Positions 42,290 to 52,995 of a DNA stretch of 64,000 nt are shown here, piece after piece (position 1 is the first letter of the stretch; each line of letters starts with the position of its first letter). Origin of the DNA: Mycobacterium lepraemurium (GTDB lineage: Bacteria > Actinomycetota > Actinomycetes > Mycobacteriales > Mycobacteriaceae); NCBI GenBank assembly GCA_002291465.1, contig CP021238.1:3410001-3474000 (forward strand), written 5' to 3'. The notes under the pieces were generated by a model. That model did no database searches. It worked only from the letters and a program-made list of their open reading frames with translations, and was not told the DNA's origin. The position numbers and the translations under genes are program-made.

Positions 42290-43851
42290 TCACGGCCGGC
42301 GGTCGCGCATGTCCAGCACGGCCAGATGGCTGAACAGCATGCTGGTTCCGATCGGGTTGCCTCCGCCGGGATAGCGGGATAGGTGGTGCCGCGCTGGGGG
42401 CGGCCATGGTGTTGCTCGCCTCGTACAGCCCGGGATGGGCCGGCCGGCGGTGTCCAGCACGCGGGCCGCAGTGTCGGTGCGCAGACCGCCCTTGGTGCCC
42501 AGATCGGAGACGCCGAACGCGGCGGCGTGATACGGCGGTGTGTCGATGGGCACCAGCGGGGAGGCGCCCGCGGAGAAGGCCCGGTCGAACGCCTCGTCGC
42601 CCCGGCCGAAGTCCCCGTCGACACCGGAGGCGGCAAACCCGTTGAACCGCAACACCGTTCCCGTCAGCCGCTGCGCGGGAACGCCGATCTTGGCGGCCAG
42701 CTCGGGCAGGCTGTCCGCGGTGTGCCACAAGCCGGCGGCGACGTACCGCTCGGTCTCGACGAGGGAGACGTTGGTCGCCTTCACCGGCGGCACCGCACCC
42801 TCACTTATCATCGTAGATCATCCAGTACGGCAGCCTGAGCGACCCGTCCCGCAGTTGGGCCAGGATCTGCCGGCCGGCCCGGTCGTAGACCATGGACTCG
42901 TTGACGAACCGGTCGCCGGACTGGTTGACGAAGATGCCGCCGGTGAACCACAGCGCGAACGCCGAGCGGCCGTCGGGATGGGTCAGGCCCGGCGACCACC
43001 ACGCCTGGTCCAGCAGGTCGGTGTCGGCGCCGACGGCGATGCCCGCCTGCAGCGCCAGGCCGCGACTTCCCGGGCCGCCCATGGTGTCTCGCGCCTGCCC
43101 CGGCACCCCGTAGGCGCGGCGCAAGTCCGGGTTGGCCTCAAAGCCCCCGGCGGCCAGCAGCACCCCGCGCCGGGCGCGGACGGCGCGGCGCTCACCGCCG
43201 GTCTCGACCACCGCGCCGACCACCCGGCCGTCGGTGCGCACGAGCTCCACCAGGGCGGTGTCGCGCCGCAGCGTGGCCGTCGGAAACTCGCCGATGGCCC
43301 GCAGTAACCGGGCGATCAGGGCGCGGCCGCCGATGTAGTGGTCGGCCGGGGGGCTCGGCGCCGGGCCGATCGGTGTCCAAGGGCCCGCGGATCGCCGCGC
43401 GGAATTCGGGGGGCGGCGGCCACCGGCAGCGGCTTGGCGGCGATGTGGCGTTGGCCGTCCAGCCGCGCCTTGGGCGCCTTGCCGTAGTAGTCGGGCCAGG
43501 GCAACGGCACGAACGCCAGGTGGGGGTCGGCCTCCAGGTATTCGATCAGCGGGGCCCGCGCACATAGGTTTCCTGCAGCTCGCGCGGGGTGCGGTCGCCG
43601 ACCACGGCGTGGTAGTAGGTGAGCGCGTCCTCGATAGTGTCGTCGGTGCCCACGCCGATCAGCACCGGATTGCACGGGAACCAGACATCGCCGCCGCCCG
43701 AATAGGCGGTCGTGCCACCGAATTTCGACGTCGCCTCGACGGGCAGCACCTCGAGGCCCTCGCGCGCTGCGGTATAGGCGCCGGTGACGCCGCCGGCACC
43801 GGATCCCGCCACCAGAACGTCGCACTCCGCGGTCCACTGCACCGTGCCCAT
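42290..43851 (-). pseudogene. FAD-dependent 3-ketosteroid dehydrogenase-like gene, multiple frameshifts
   Basis: Successive fragments in three frames together read as a KstD/fumarate-reductase-type flavoprotein. They are the FAD start [18 protein letters not shown] from ATG 43851, [60 protein letters not shown] and a C-terminal YPGGGNPIGTSMLFSHLAVL. Breaks lie near 43558, 43430, 42815 and 42440, the last with an 8-base CTATCCCG duplication. The original was about 510 residues. It is clearly dead. Confidence 0.85.
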
Positions 43852-43890
43852 AGTCAGCGCAGCCTATCCGCGCCGCTAAGCTCGTCTCCC

Positions 43891-45531
43891 ATGACGAGCG
43901 TTACCGACCACACCGCCGAACCCGCCGCGGAACACTCCATCGACATCCACACCACCGCGGGCAAGCTGGCCGAGCTGCACAAGCGCCGCGAGGAGTCGCT
44001 GCACCCGGTGGGTGAAGAGGCCGTCGAGAAGGTGCACGCCAAGGGCAAGCTGACCGCCCGCGAGCGGATCCTGGCCCTGCTCGACGAGGACTCGTTCGTG
44101 GAGCTGGACGCGCTGGCCCGGCACCGCAGCAAGAACTTCGGCCTGGAGAACAACCGCCCGCTCGGCGACGGCGTGATCACCGGCTACGGCACCATCGACG
44201 GCCGCGACGTGTGCATCTTCAGCCAGGACGCCACCGTGTTCGGCGGCAGCCTGGGCGAGGTGTACGGCGAGAAGATCGTCAAGGTGCAGGAGCTGGCCAT
44301 CAAGACGGGCCGCCCGCTGATCGGCATCAACGACGGCGCCGGCGCCCGCATCCAGGAGGGCGTCGTCTCGCTGGGCCTCTACAGTCGCATCTTCCGCAAC
44401 AACATCCTGGCCTCGGGCGTCATCCCACAGATCTCGCTGATCATGGGCGCGGCCGCCGGCGGGCACGTCTACTCCCCCGCCCTGACCGACTTCGTCGTCA
44501 TGGTCGACCAGACCAGCCAGATGTTCATCACCGGACCCGACGTCATCAAGACCGTCACCGGTGAGGACGTCACCATGGAAGAGCTGGGCGGCGCGCACAC
44601 CCACATGGCCAAGTCGGGCACCCTGCACTACGTGGCCTCGGGCGAGCAGGACGCCTTCGACTGGGTCCGCGACCTGCTCAGCTACCTGCCGCCCAACAAC
44701 GCCACCGACCCGCCCCGCTACGCCGAGCCGCACCCGGCAGGGGCCATCGAGGAGAACCTCACCGACGAGGACCTCGAGCTGGACACGCTGATCCCGGACT
44801 CGCCCAACCAGCCCTACGACATGCACGAGGTGATCACCCGGATCCTCGACGACGACGAGTTCCTGGAAATCCAGGGCGGTTACGCGCAGAACATCGTCGT
44901 CGGGTTCGGCCGCATCGACGGCCGGCCGGTCGGGATCGTGGCCAACCAGCCCACCCAGTTCGCCGGCTGCCTGGACATCAACGCCTCGGAGAAGGCGGCG
45001 CGGTTCGTGCGGACCTGCGACTGCTTCAACATCCCGATCATCATGCTGGTCGACGTCCCGGGCTTTCTGCCGGGCACCGGCCAGGAGTACAACGGCATCA
45101 TCCGGCGCGGCGCCAAGCTGCTGTACGCCTACGGCGAGGCCACCGTCCCCAAGATCACCGTGATCACCCGCAAGGCCTACGGCGGCGCCTACTGCGTGAT
45201 GGGCTCCAAGGACATGGGCTGCGACGTCAACATCGCCTGGCCGTCGGCGCAGATCGCGGTGATGGGCGCCTCGGGTGCGGTCGGGTTCATCTACCGCAAG
45301 CAGCTGGCCGAGGCCGCGAAGAAGGGCGAGGACGTCGACGCGCTGCGGCTGCAGCTGCAGCAGGAGTACGAGGACACCCTGGTCAACCCGTACGTCGCCG
45401 CCGAGCGCGGCTACGTCGACGCGGTGATCCCGCCGTCGCACACCCGCGGCTACATCGCCACCGCGCTGCGGCTGCTGGAACGCAAGATCGCCCACCTGCC
45501 CCCCAAGAAGCACGGGAACATTCCGCTATGA
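43891..45531 (+). CDS. accD5: Acyl-CoA carboxylase beta subunit AccD5
   Basis: This carboxyltransferase subunit makes methylmalonyl-CoA from propionyl-CoA, supplying methyl-branched lipids. It has 546 residues from ATG 43891; the open frame before it is not conserved. Crotonase-fold motifs are [32 protein letters not shown] and [16 protein letters not shown]. Asp near the active site fits a propionyl-CoA preference by family. It is coupled to accE5 by an ATGA overlap and intact. Confidence 0.96.
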   Translation: MTSVTDHTAEPAAEHSIDIHTTAGKLAELHKRREESLHPVGEEAVEKVHAKGKLTARERILALLDEDSFVELDALARHRSKNFGLENNRPLGDGVITGYGTIDGRDVCIFSQDATVFGGSLGEVYGEKIVKVQELAIKTGRPLIGINDGAGARIQEGVVSLGLYSRIFRNNILASGVIPQISLIMGAAAGGHVYSPALTDFVVMVDQTSQMFITGPDVIKTVTGEDVTMEELGGAHTHMAKSGTLHYVASGEQDAFDWVRDLLSYLPPNNATDPPRYAEPHPAGAIEENLTDEDLELDTLIPDSPNQPYDMHEVITRILDDDEFLEIQGGYAQNIVVGFGRIDGRPVGIVANQPTQFAGCLDINASEKAARFVRTCDCFNIPIIMLVDVPGFLPGTGQEYNGIIRRGAKLLYAYGEATVPKITVITRKAYGGAYCVMGSKDMGCDVNIAWPSAQIAVMGASGAVGFIYRKQLAEAAKKGEDVDALRLQLQQEYEDTLVNPYVAAERGYVDAVIPPSHTRGYIATALRLLERKIAHLPPKKHGNIPL

Positions 45532-45788
45532 GTTCCGCCACGAGTGACGAAACCGGTTCGGCCGCAACAGAAGCCGCGCCGCACGAGCCGCACATCCAGA
45601 TCCTCAAGGGTGAACCCACCGTCGAGGAGGTGGCCGCGCTGGTCACGGTGCTGGGATGCGCCGGCGGCGCGCCGGAGCCCGAGCAGCCCGAGAAGACTCG
45701 CTGGGGCCTTCCGGTCGACCGGCTGCGCTTCGCGATGTCCAACTACCAGCGGCTGACCATGCAGCAGATGACGCACCTGAGGCGTTGA
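45528..45788 (+). CDS. accE5: Acyl-CoA carboxylase epsilon subunit AccE5
   Basis: This small non-catalytic subunit stimulates the AccA3-AccD5 complex. The 86-residue product is shorter than the M. tuberculosis form, which carries N-terminal repeats. The conserved core is [19 protein letters not shown], followed by [11 protein letters not shown] and the end MTHLRR. It starts on the accD5 stop and ends on the maf start. It is intact. Confidence 0.93.
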   Translation: MSSATSDETGSAATEAAPHEPHIQILKGEPTVEEVAALVTVLGCAGGAPEPEQPEKTRWGLPVDRLRFAMSNYQRLTMQQMTHLRR

Positions 45789-46391
45789 CCCGCCTGGTGC
45801 TGGCCTCGGCCTCGGCCGGCCGGCTCAAGGTGCTGCGCCAGGCGGGGTGGACCCGCTGGTCGTAGTGTCCGGGGTGGACGAGGATGCGGTGATCGCCGCG
45901 CTGGGGCCGGATGCGTCGCCCGGCGCCGTGGTGTGCGCGCTGGCGACGGCCAAGGCCGACCGGGTGGCCGGCGTGCTTCAGGCCGGCGTCGCCGCCGATT
46001 GCGTTGTGGTCGGCTGTGATTCGATGCTGTTCATCGACGGCGTGCTGTGCGGCAAACCGGGCTCGGCCGACGCCGCGCTGCGCCAGTGGCGCCGCATCGG
46101 CGGGCGGTCCGGCGGGCTGTACACCGGGCACTGCCCGTTGCGGCTGCGCGACGGCGATATCACCCACTGCGAAGTCGAATAAGATTGCACCACAGTGCAT
46201 TTCGCCCCTCCCGCCGAGGCGGACCTGCGGGCGTACGTGGCCGGCGGCTTCACCCTGGACGGCCTGGGCGGCTGGTTCGTCGACGGGATCGACGGCGACC
46301 CGTCCAACGTGATCGGCGTCGCCTGCCGCTGCTGCGGACCCTGCTGGCGCGGGTGGGACTGCCGATGTCCGCGCTGTGGGCGGCCAACTGA
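45785..46391 (+). pseudogene. maf: Maf-family nucleotide pyrophosphatase, three lesions
   Basis: TTG 45785 overlaps the accE5 stop and opens with the signature [19 protein letters not shown] one-base loss near 45850 shifts the frame. The middle ([18 protein letters not shown]) then meets an in-frame TAA at 46180-46182, after which [20 protein letters not shown] continues. A third break near 46322 shifts the end ([20 protein letters not shown]) to TGA 46391. Three independent lesions make this a secure pseudogene. Confidence 0.88.
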
Positions 46392-46393
46392 CG

Positions 46394-46482
46394 CCCAACG
46401 TCGAGTTGTTGGGCCGAAAACCCGAAATCCCGACCACAAGTCGACGTTGGCGCGCTGTGCCACCGACAAAGTCGACGTTGGG
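46394..46482. repeat. Three CCAACGTCGA elements upstream of sseA
   Basis: CCCAACGTCGA at 46394-46404 is followed by two inverted copies GTCGACGTTGG at 46440-46450 and 46471-46482. The last two are 31 bases apart, about three helical turns. They fill the gap between the dead maf and sseA. An operator array or a small dispersed repeat are both possible. Confidence 0.55.
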
Positions 46483-46514
46483 CCCCGAGCAACGAGATGG
46501 GTAGGCTCGAAACC

Positions 46515-47411
46515 GTGCCACTACCGCCCGATCCACACCCGTCCCTGCAGGAATACGCGCACCCCGAGCGCCTGGTGACCGCCGACTGGCTGTCGGCCAA
46601 CCTGGGCGCGCCCGGCCTGGTGACCGCCGAGTCCGACGAGGACGTGCTGCTCTACGACGTCGGCCACATCCCCGGCGCGGTCAAGATCGACTGGCACACC
46701 GACCTCAACGACCCGCGGGTACGCGACTACATCGACGGCGCGCGGTTCGCCGAGCTGATGGACCGCAAGGGCATCTCCCCAGACGACACCGTGGTGATCT
46801 ACGGCGACAAGAGCAACTGGTGGGCGGCCTACGCGCTGTGGGTGTTCACCCTGCTCGGCCACCCCGACGTGCGGCTGCTCAACGGCGGGCGCGACCTGTG
46901 GCTGGCCGAACGCCGCGAGACCACCCTGGACGTGCCCACCAAGACCTCCACCGGCTACCCCGTCGTCACCCGCAACGACGCGCCCATCCGCGCCTTCAAG
47001 GACGACGTGCTGGCCATCCTGGGCAGCCAGCCGCTGATCGACGTCCGCTCCCCCGACGAGTACACCGGCAAGCGCACCCACATGCCGGAGTATCCCGAGG
47101 AGGGCGTGCTGCGCGGCGGTCACATCCCCACCGCCCGGTCCATCCCGTGGGCCAAGGCGGTCGACGAGAGCGGGCGTTTCCGCAGCCGCGCGGAACTCGA
47201 GGAGCTCTACGGGTTCCTCCGGCCCGACGACAAGACCGTGGTGTACTGCCGCATCGGCGAGCGGTCCAGCCACACCTGGTTCGTGCTGACGCATTTGCTG
47301 GGCAAGCCGGGGGTGCGCAACTACGACGGGTCGTGGACCGAATGGGGAAACACCGTGCGCACCCCGATCGTGGCGGGCGAGGAGCCCGGTCAGGCGCCGG
47401 CGGGAGTGTGA
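46515..47411 (+). CDS. sseA: Thiosulfate sulfurtransferase (rhodanese) SseA
   Basis: This tandem-rhodanese protein transfers sulfane sulfur from thiosulfate or similar donors. It has 298 residues from GTG 46515, giving the conserved start [27 protein letters not shown] hexamer seven bases before it suggests a leaderless mRNA. The inactive N-terminal domain is followed by the catalytic loop YCRIGERS with the active Cys. It is intact, while the SufE-like gene behind it is broken. Confidence 0.93.
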   Translation: MPLPPDPHPSLQEYAHPERLVTADWLSANLGAPGLVTAESDEDVLLYDVGHIPGAVKIDWHTDLNDPRVRDYIDGARFAELMDRKGISPDDTVVIYGDKSNWWAAYALWVFTLLGHPDVRLLNGGRDLWLAERRETTLDVPTKTSTGYPVVTRNDAPIRAFKDDVLAILGSQPLIDVRSPDEYTGKRTHMPEYPEEGVLRGGHIPTARSIPWAKAVDESGRFRSRAELEELYGFLRPDDKTVVYCRIGERSSHTWFVLTHLLGKPGVRNYDGSWTEWGNTVRTPIVAGEEPGQAPAGV

Positions 47412-47421
47412 TGGCGGCGCG

Positions 47422-47864
47422 ATGAGCATCCCCGCGCCGCTGGCCGAAGTGGTGTCCGACTTCGCCGAAGTGCAGGGCCAGGGCAAGCTGGCGCTGCTGC
47501 TGGAATTCGCCAACGAACTCCCCCCCCCCCCCCCCCCCCCCCCCGCTGCCGCCGAAGCTCGAGGAGGCGGCCATGGAGCCGGTGCCTGAATGCCAGACGC
47601 CGCTGTTCATGCACGTCGACGCCGGCGACCGGAACCGGGTGCGGCTGCACTTTTCCGCACCCGCCGAATCGCCCACCACCCGGGGCTTCGCCGCGATCCT
47701 GGCCACCGGTCTGGACCGGCCAGCCCGCCGCCGACATCCTCGCGGTGCCAGAGGATTTTTATGATGACCTCGGGCTGGCCACGCTGATCAGCCCGCTGCG
47801 ATTGCGCGGCCTGTCGGCGATACTCGCCCGGATCAAGCGCAGGCTGCGCGAGTCGCCCGGCTAA
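47422..47864 (+). pseudogene. SufE-like protein (Rv3284-like) broken at a poly-C tract
   Basis: ATG 47422 opens normally ([28 protein letters not shown]). A run of 25 C (47520-47544) follows, after which the conserved [16 protein letters not shown] lies in a different frame. Near 47716 one more extra base moves the tail ([20 protein letters not shown]) to a third frame ending TAA 47864. The active Cys is in PECQ. SufE proteins accept sulfur from cysteine desulfurase. The original had about 143 residues. Confidence 0.82.
47520..47544 (+). repeat. 25-base C homopolymer
   Basis: Twenty-five consecutive C residues inside the SufE-like coding region where related proteins have a short Pro/Leu stretch. 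The tract length sets the reading frame, so it could vary by slippage; it is also the kind of tract that assemblies get wrong. Confidence 0.9.
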
Positions 47865-47930
47865 ATCCGGACCGCCTGCATCGGCCCAACGGTGCGGCGC
47901 TTAAACTTCCGGAGAACTCGTAGTAAGAAA

Positions 47931-47943
47931 TTCTCTTAGAGAA
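47931..47943. promoter_or_regulatory. Inverted repeat in the accA3 leader region
   Basis: TTCTC-TTA-GAGAA, a small perfect palindrome 45 bases before the accA3 start within the 123-base gap. A regulator site for the carboxylase gene is possible; no match to a known operator is claimed. Confidence 0.3.
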
Positions 47944-47987
47944 GCCCCGCAGCAATACGTCTGCCGATATGCCAAACAGGAGGCGCA

Positions 47988-49784
<1,797 letters not shown>

Positions 49785-49980
49785 GGCTCCGGCGAGAGAT
49801 TTCACCGACGGCGTTGTCGCGCCCGGGCGCCGGGAGTAGGGTTACCGGCAAGGTTGAGTTCACAGCCGCCCGGGATGCGTCGATGACGTGGGGGGAGGCT
49901 GAGTTCCCTGCCCCCGCCGAACTTTTCCGGCATCGCCGCCGTGTTCCACAGCACGATCTCCGCACGGGATGGAGTCAGCG

Positions 49981-50463
49981 ATGTCTGTGGCCCAATCTTG
50001 GCAGCAAAGCCGCACCGTACAATTCACGGCTCGGTGGGGGCTGACCGGGACCCTGATCACCGTCGACGGCGAACTCGACGCCGCCAACGCCGATCAGCTC
50101 GCCGCCTACGTGCAACAGAGCGTCAACCGTTCCCGCCGCGTGATCCTGGACCTGCGTGGCCTGAATTTCATTGGAACCGCCGGTTTTTCGGCCCTGCATC
50201 GGATCAACGTGATCTGCTCGGCGGCCCAGACGTCGTGGGCCATGGCGCCCAGCCCCGCGGTGGCGCGGCTGCTGCGGCTGTGCGGCCCGGACGGCACGTT
50301 GCCGGTGAACCACCCCGAACCGAGCCGCTGCTGGAGCCGCGGCGGGCCGACGACGACGAATCGCCCGGGCCGCTACTGCAATTGGTCACGAAGCCGCGTT
50401 AGCGACTTGGCCGGCAGCCGCGACACGTGCATCTGCGAGATGCCCACCCGCTCGGCGATCTAG
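49981..50463 (+). CDS. STAS-domain anti-sigma factor antagonist, altered C-terminus
   Basis: This protein of about 160 residues starts at ATG 49981 (GGAG six bases upstream; ATG 49969 is alternative). The STAS core is clear: LITVDGELDAANADQL and LDLRGLNFIGTAGFSALHRI, with Thr where many members have the phosphorylated Ser. Lying tail to tail with sigF, it probably frees SigF from UsfX. After NHPEP the tail looks frameshifted: another frame reads LLEPRRADDDESPGP and ends TAG 50402, whereas this frame runs 91 bases into sigF. Confidence 0.65.
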   Translation: MSVAQSWQQSRTVQFTARWGLTGTLITVDGELDAANADQLAAYVQQSVNRSRRVILDLRGLNFIGTAGFSALHRINVICSAAQTSWAMAPSPAVARLLRLCGPDGTLPVNHPEPSRCWSRGGPTTTNRPGRYCNWSRSRVSDLAGSRDTCICEMPTRSAI

Positions 50464-51161
50464 GTTTGGGTCATCGACTCGAAGAACCGCAACACCAGCA
50501 CGGTGCGTTCGCGTTCGGGCAGCGCCTCGAGCAACGGTCGCAGCGACTCCGGGTCCTCGATCCGGTCCAGCCCGGTGTCCACGTCGCCCAGCGTGTCGGC
50601 GATCGCGCGGACTTCCTCCTCTTCGCGGCCCCCGCCGCTATCGATGGACAAGGTGTTGTAGGAGCTGCCGGCGACCAGCCCCTCGACCACCTCTTCGCGG
50701 TCCATCTCCAGCTCCGCGGCCAGCTCGGTCGCGGTCGGCGCCCGGCCCAGCCGCTGCGACAGGTCGGCGGTCGCGGTGCCCAGCCTCAGGTGCAGCTCCT
50801 TGAGCCGCCGCGGCATCTTCACCGACCAGCTGTCGTCCCGGAAGTGCCGGCGAACCTCACCCATGATGGTGAGCACCGCGAACGAGACGAAGTCGGAGCC
50901 GACGTCGACGTCGAACCGGACCACCGCGTTGACCAGGCCGACGCGGGCCACCTGAACCAGGTCGTCGCGGGGCTCGCCGCGGCCCTCGAAGCGGCGCGCG
51001 ATGTGGTCGGCCAGCGGCAGGCACCGCTCGACGATCTTGTCCCGTTGACGCTGAAACTCCATCGAGTCGGGCTCGGCAGTGGCCAACTCACGGAACATGT
51101 CCGGGACATCGGCGTATTCGTTTGGGCGAGAAACCGAACCGCCGGCAGCTTGCGCTGTCAC
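50373..51161 (-). pseudogene. sigF: RNA polymerase sigma factor SigF, premature stop before region 4.2
   Basis: The GTG at 51161 overlaps the usfX stop. Regions 2 to 4.1 are open: ADHIARRFEGRGEPRDDLVQ, FAVLTIMGEVRRHFRDDSWS and PERERTVLVLRFF. After ESMTQT the codon at 50460-50462 is TAG where relatives have CAG. The frame beyond it (IAERVGISQMHVSRLPAKSL) continues 28 codons to TAG 50373. The 233-residue product lacks the -35-binding helix-turn-helix. FAVPTIMG reading FAVL and SRLLAKS reading SRLP suggest relaxed selection. Confidence 0.85.
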
Positions 51162-51595
51162 CTGCTGGAGGCCGCCCGTCGCGCCGTCAGTGTGATGCCG
51201 AAGACACTGCCGGCTTCGTTGGGTTCGAGACCGTCATGGAAAGTCTGAACGTCGTCGGCCAAAGACGTCAGCACGTGCCAGCTGAAGCTGCCGGGCGCCA
51301 CCACGTCGTGGGTGTCGCATGCCGCGGAAGCCTCGACCACTAATTGGTCGTCTTGCGGGTCGACCACGACGATCAGCGTCGCGTCGGGAGTGGCGGAGCG
51401 AATCAACCGGGTGCACACTTCGTCGACCGCGAGCCGCAGGTCCGCCACCGCATCGAAATCCAGATCCTCGAAAGTGCCGATGGCGCCGACCAGGGTGCGC
51501 AGCATCGCGAGGTTTTCCAGCCGCGCGGCGACATGGAGTTCGACGGCGCGGTGGCCGCGCGGACGCTTGTCAGCGTGCAATCCAGCATCCTTCAT
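51158..51595 (-). CDS. usfX: Anti-sigma F factor UsfX (RsbW)
   Basis: This kinase-fold anti-sigma factor binds and inhibits SigF. It has 145 residues from ATG 51595, with GGGAG seven bases before it, the same length as in M. tuberculosis; the frame is open further upstream. The HATPase-like motifs are LAVDEVCTRLIRSA and the Gly-rich loop region VVAPGSFSWHVLTSLADDVQ. The stop overlaps the sigF start (GTGA). It is intact, so the inhibitor persists without a complete target. Confidence 0.93.
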   Translation of the reverse strand: MKDAGLHADKRPRGHRAVELHVAARLENLAMLRTLVGAIGTFEDLDFDAVADLRLAVDEVCTRLIRSATPDATLIVVVDPQDDQLVVEASAACDTHDVVAPGSFSWHVLTSLADDVQTFHDGLEPNEAGSVFGITLTARRAASSR

Positions 51596-51702
51596 ATTGT
51601 CTCCCGGCAATGTTCGACTGACACTACTACTGCTCTGCAGCCCACCGTGGACCGTGCGTTCGAGCCGGTTAGTCATGATCGCCGCCGGGAGTTCCGCCCG
51701 GG

Positions 51703-51852
51703 GTGGACGGGCCTGACCCCACCGACATGGTCGCGACGCGCCGCCTGCGACGCGTCGCGGTGATCGCCGGGATCACGCTGGACGTATTGATTGTCGTCGC
51801 AGCAGGCATTTATGTCGGGGTGTTCGTGATTGTGTCCCCGATGATGGGGTGA
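51703..51852 (+). CDS. Small single-span membrane protein
   Basis: From GTG 51703 a 49-residue product reads VDGPDPTDMVATRRLRRVAV followed by a hydrophobic helix (IAGITLDVLIVVAAGIYVGV) and a short tail SPMMG. The Arg cluster before the helix gives a clear inside-positive topology. ATG 51727 is an alternative start (41 residues). GGGAG lies 11 bases before the GTG. I do not recognise it. It is divergent from usfX and could be antisense to its leader. Confidence 0.5.
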   Translation: MDGPDPTDMVATRRLRRVAVIAGITLDVLIVVAAGIYVGVFVIVSPMMG

Positions 51853-51906
51853 CGTTCGATTTCGAGGTGACGCGACCGTTTCGGCACTCATCATGGTGCC
51901 ACCTTG

Positions 51907-51932
51907 ATACCCGCTCGACGCGGCCCGTAACC
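51907..51932 (-). promoter_or_regulatory. Candidate SigF-dependent promoter of usfX-sigF
   Basis: On the minus strand GGTT-N16-GGGTAT matches the mycobacterial SigF consensus (GGTTT, 15-17 spacer, GGGTA) with one mismatch (GGTTA). It lies between usfY and usfX, as the autoregulatory SigF promoter does in M. tuberculosis, about 310 bases before the usfX start. Confidence 0.6.
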
Positions 51933-52040
51933 GCGGATTCGGCTATCCCGCAAAATTTCAGGGCGGCAGCCGTCGCGGCTGCCCCGGCGGCCGGCGACCC
52001 GGCCGGCGAGGCCCGGAAACACCGGGGCAACTCGGCGCCG

Positions 52041-52355
52041 TCAGCTGGCCGGCCACTGCCTGTGCACCTCGGGATGTTCGGCGTACCAGCGGTCGGCGAT
52101 CCGGCGGATCCGGCGGTGCTCCACGGCCAACCAAACCAGCCCTAGCACCGCGGCGATGACCGCCGTGACGCCGGCCTTCATGCCCTCGTGATGATGTCCG
52201 GTGGCAAACGCCGCAAGGCTTCCGCAGGCTCCGACGACGCCCGCGACGACTAAATAAATACCCCGGCCAGTGCAGGACGTCGATCAGCGGACTCGCCGGC
52301 GAGCGGCCGCGTGGTCCTCTAAATGGTCGACGGGGTCGTGAAAGGTGTCTCCCAT
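52041..52355 (-). pseudogene. usfY: UsfY, frameshifted
   Basis: ATG 52355 opens MGDTFHDPVDHLEDH, then frames change near 52310 and again near 52258. LIDVLHWPGYL and, in the last frame, LVVAGVVGACGSLAAFATGH plus the basic tail EHRRIRRIADRWYAEHPEV follow in order to TGA 52041. These segments match a two-helix membrane protein at the usfY position upstream of usfX. Loss fits the decay of the SigF locus. Confidence 0.7.
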
Positions 52356-52415
52356 GGCTGCTCCTCACCGCACCCTCAACGTTAGATCGCGGCCGGGCAA
52401 AGCTGAAGGGCAAAG

Positions 52416-52799
52416 CTACAGGGCCAGCACCGGACCGGCGATCGGGGCGACTCCCATGGCCACCATCAGCGCCATCACGGTCAGCAGGAACCAGCCCGCG
52501 CCGTGCCAGCCCCACCAGGTGCCGCGGGCCTTCCACACCCGGTAGGTGCGCACGAACACCCAGATCCCGCCGGCCAACGCGATCAGCGGGCCGCCGAACG
52601 CCAGCCGCGTGCGCTGGGGCGGCCCACACGCGACGGTGTCCACACCGCCGGTCGAGCAGGTGCTCACCCACACCGCGGCGATCAGCAGGAAGCCGACGGC
52701 GCCGGCCGCGCACAGCACGGCGAACCGGATGGCGGCGTGCACCTCACGGTCTTCCTGGCCCAGGCGATCACTGCCCGACCGCTCGTCTGCCTTCTGCAT
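52416..52799 (-). CDS. Small membrane protein (Rv3289c orthologue)
   Basis: This 127-residue protein starts at ATG 52799, chosen because GGGGGAG lies about eight bases upstream; GTG 52808 is in frame. A charged N-terminus precedes three hydrophobic segments (LCAAGAVGFLLIAAVWV, FGGPLIALAGGIWVFV, GWFLLTVMALMVAMGVAPI). No function is known. It belongs to the SigF-neighbour cluster between usfY and lat. A 196-base gap up to lat contains no gene I can support. It is intact. Confidence 0.8.
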   Translation of the reverse strand: MQKADERSGSDRLGQEDREVHAAIRFAVLCAAGAVGFLLIAAVWVSTCSTGGVDTVACGPPQRTRLAFGGPLIALAGGIWVFVRTYRVWKARGTWWGWHGAGWFLLTVMALMVAMGVAPIAGPVLAL

Positions 52800-52995
52800 C
52801 GTCCTCACTCCCCCGGCTCGGCCCCCCGTCTTGTTTCATCGCTGCCCGCCCCGCAATGGTTACGGCGGCCCGACGGCGGCCGGTAGGCACCTCGGCGGCC
52901 CGCGGACGCGCCGCCCCTGGAGGCCGCGCGGCGGCAGCGCAATGCGCACGGGATCAGATACCCGCCGGCAAACCCGGGTAAACCGGTCCGGGTCG

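Noticed and set aside
47520..47544. Poly-Pro stretch as a genuine protein feature
   Set aside because: Reading the C run as eight Pro leads to the wrong frame; the conserved SufE-like part lies in another frame.
49852..49877. SigF-like promoter before the STAS gene (GGTT-N16-GGGATG)
   Set aside because: The spacing fits but the -10 part GGGATG departs from GGGTAT at three positions.
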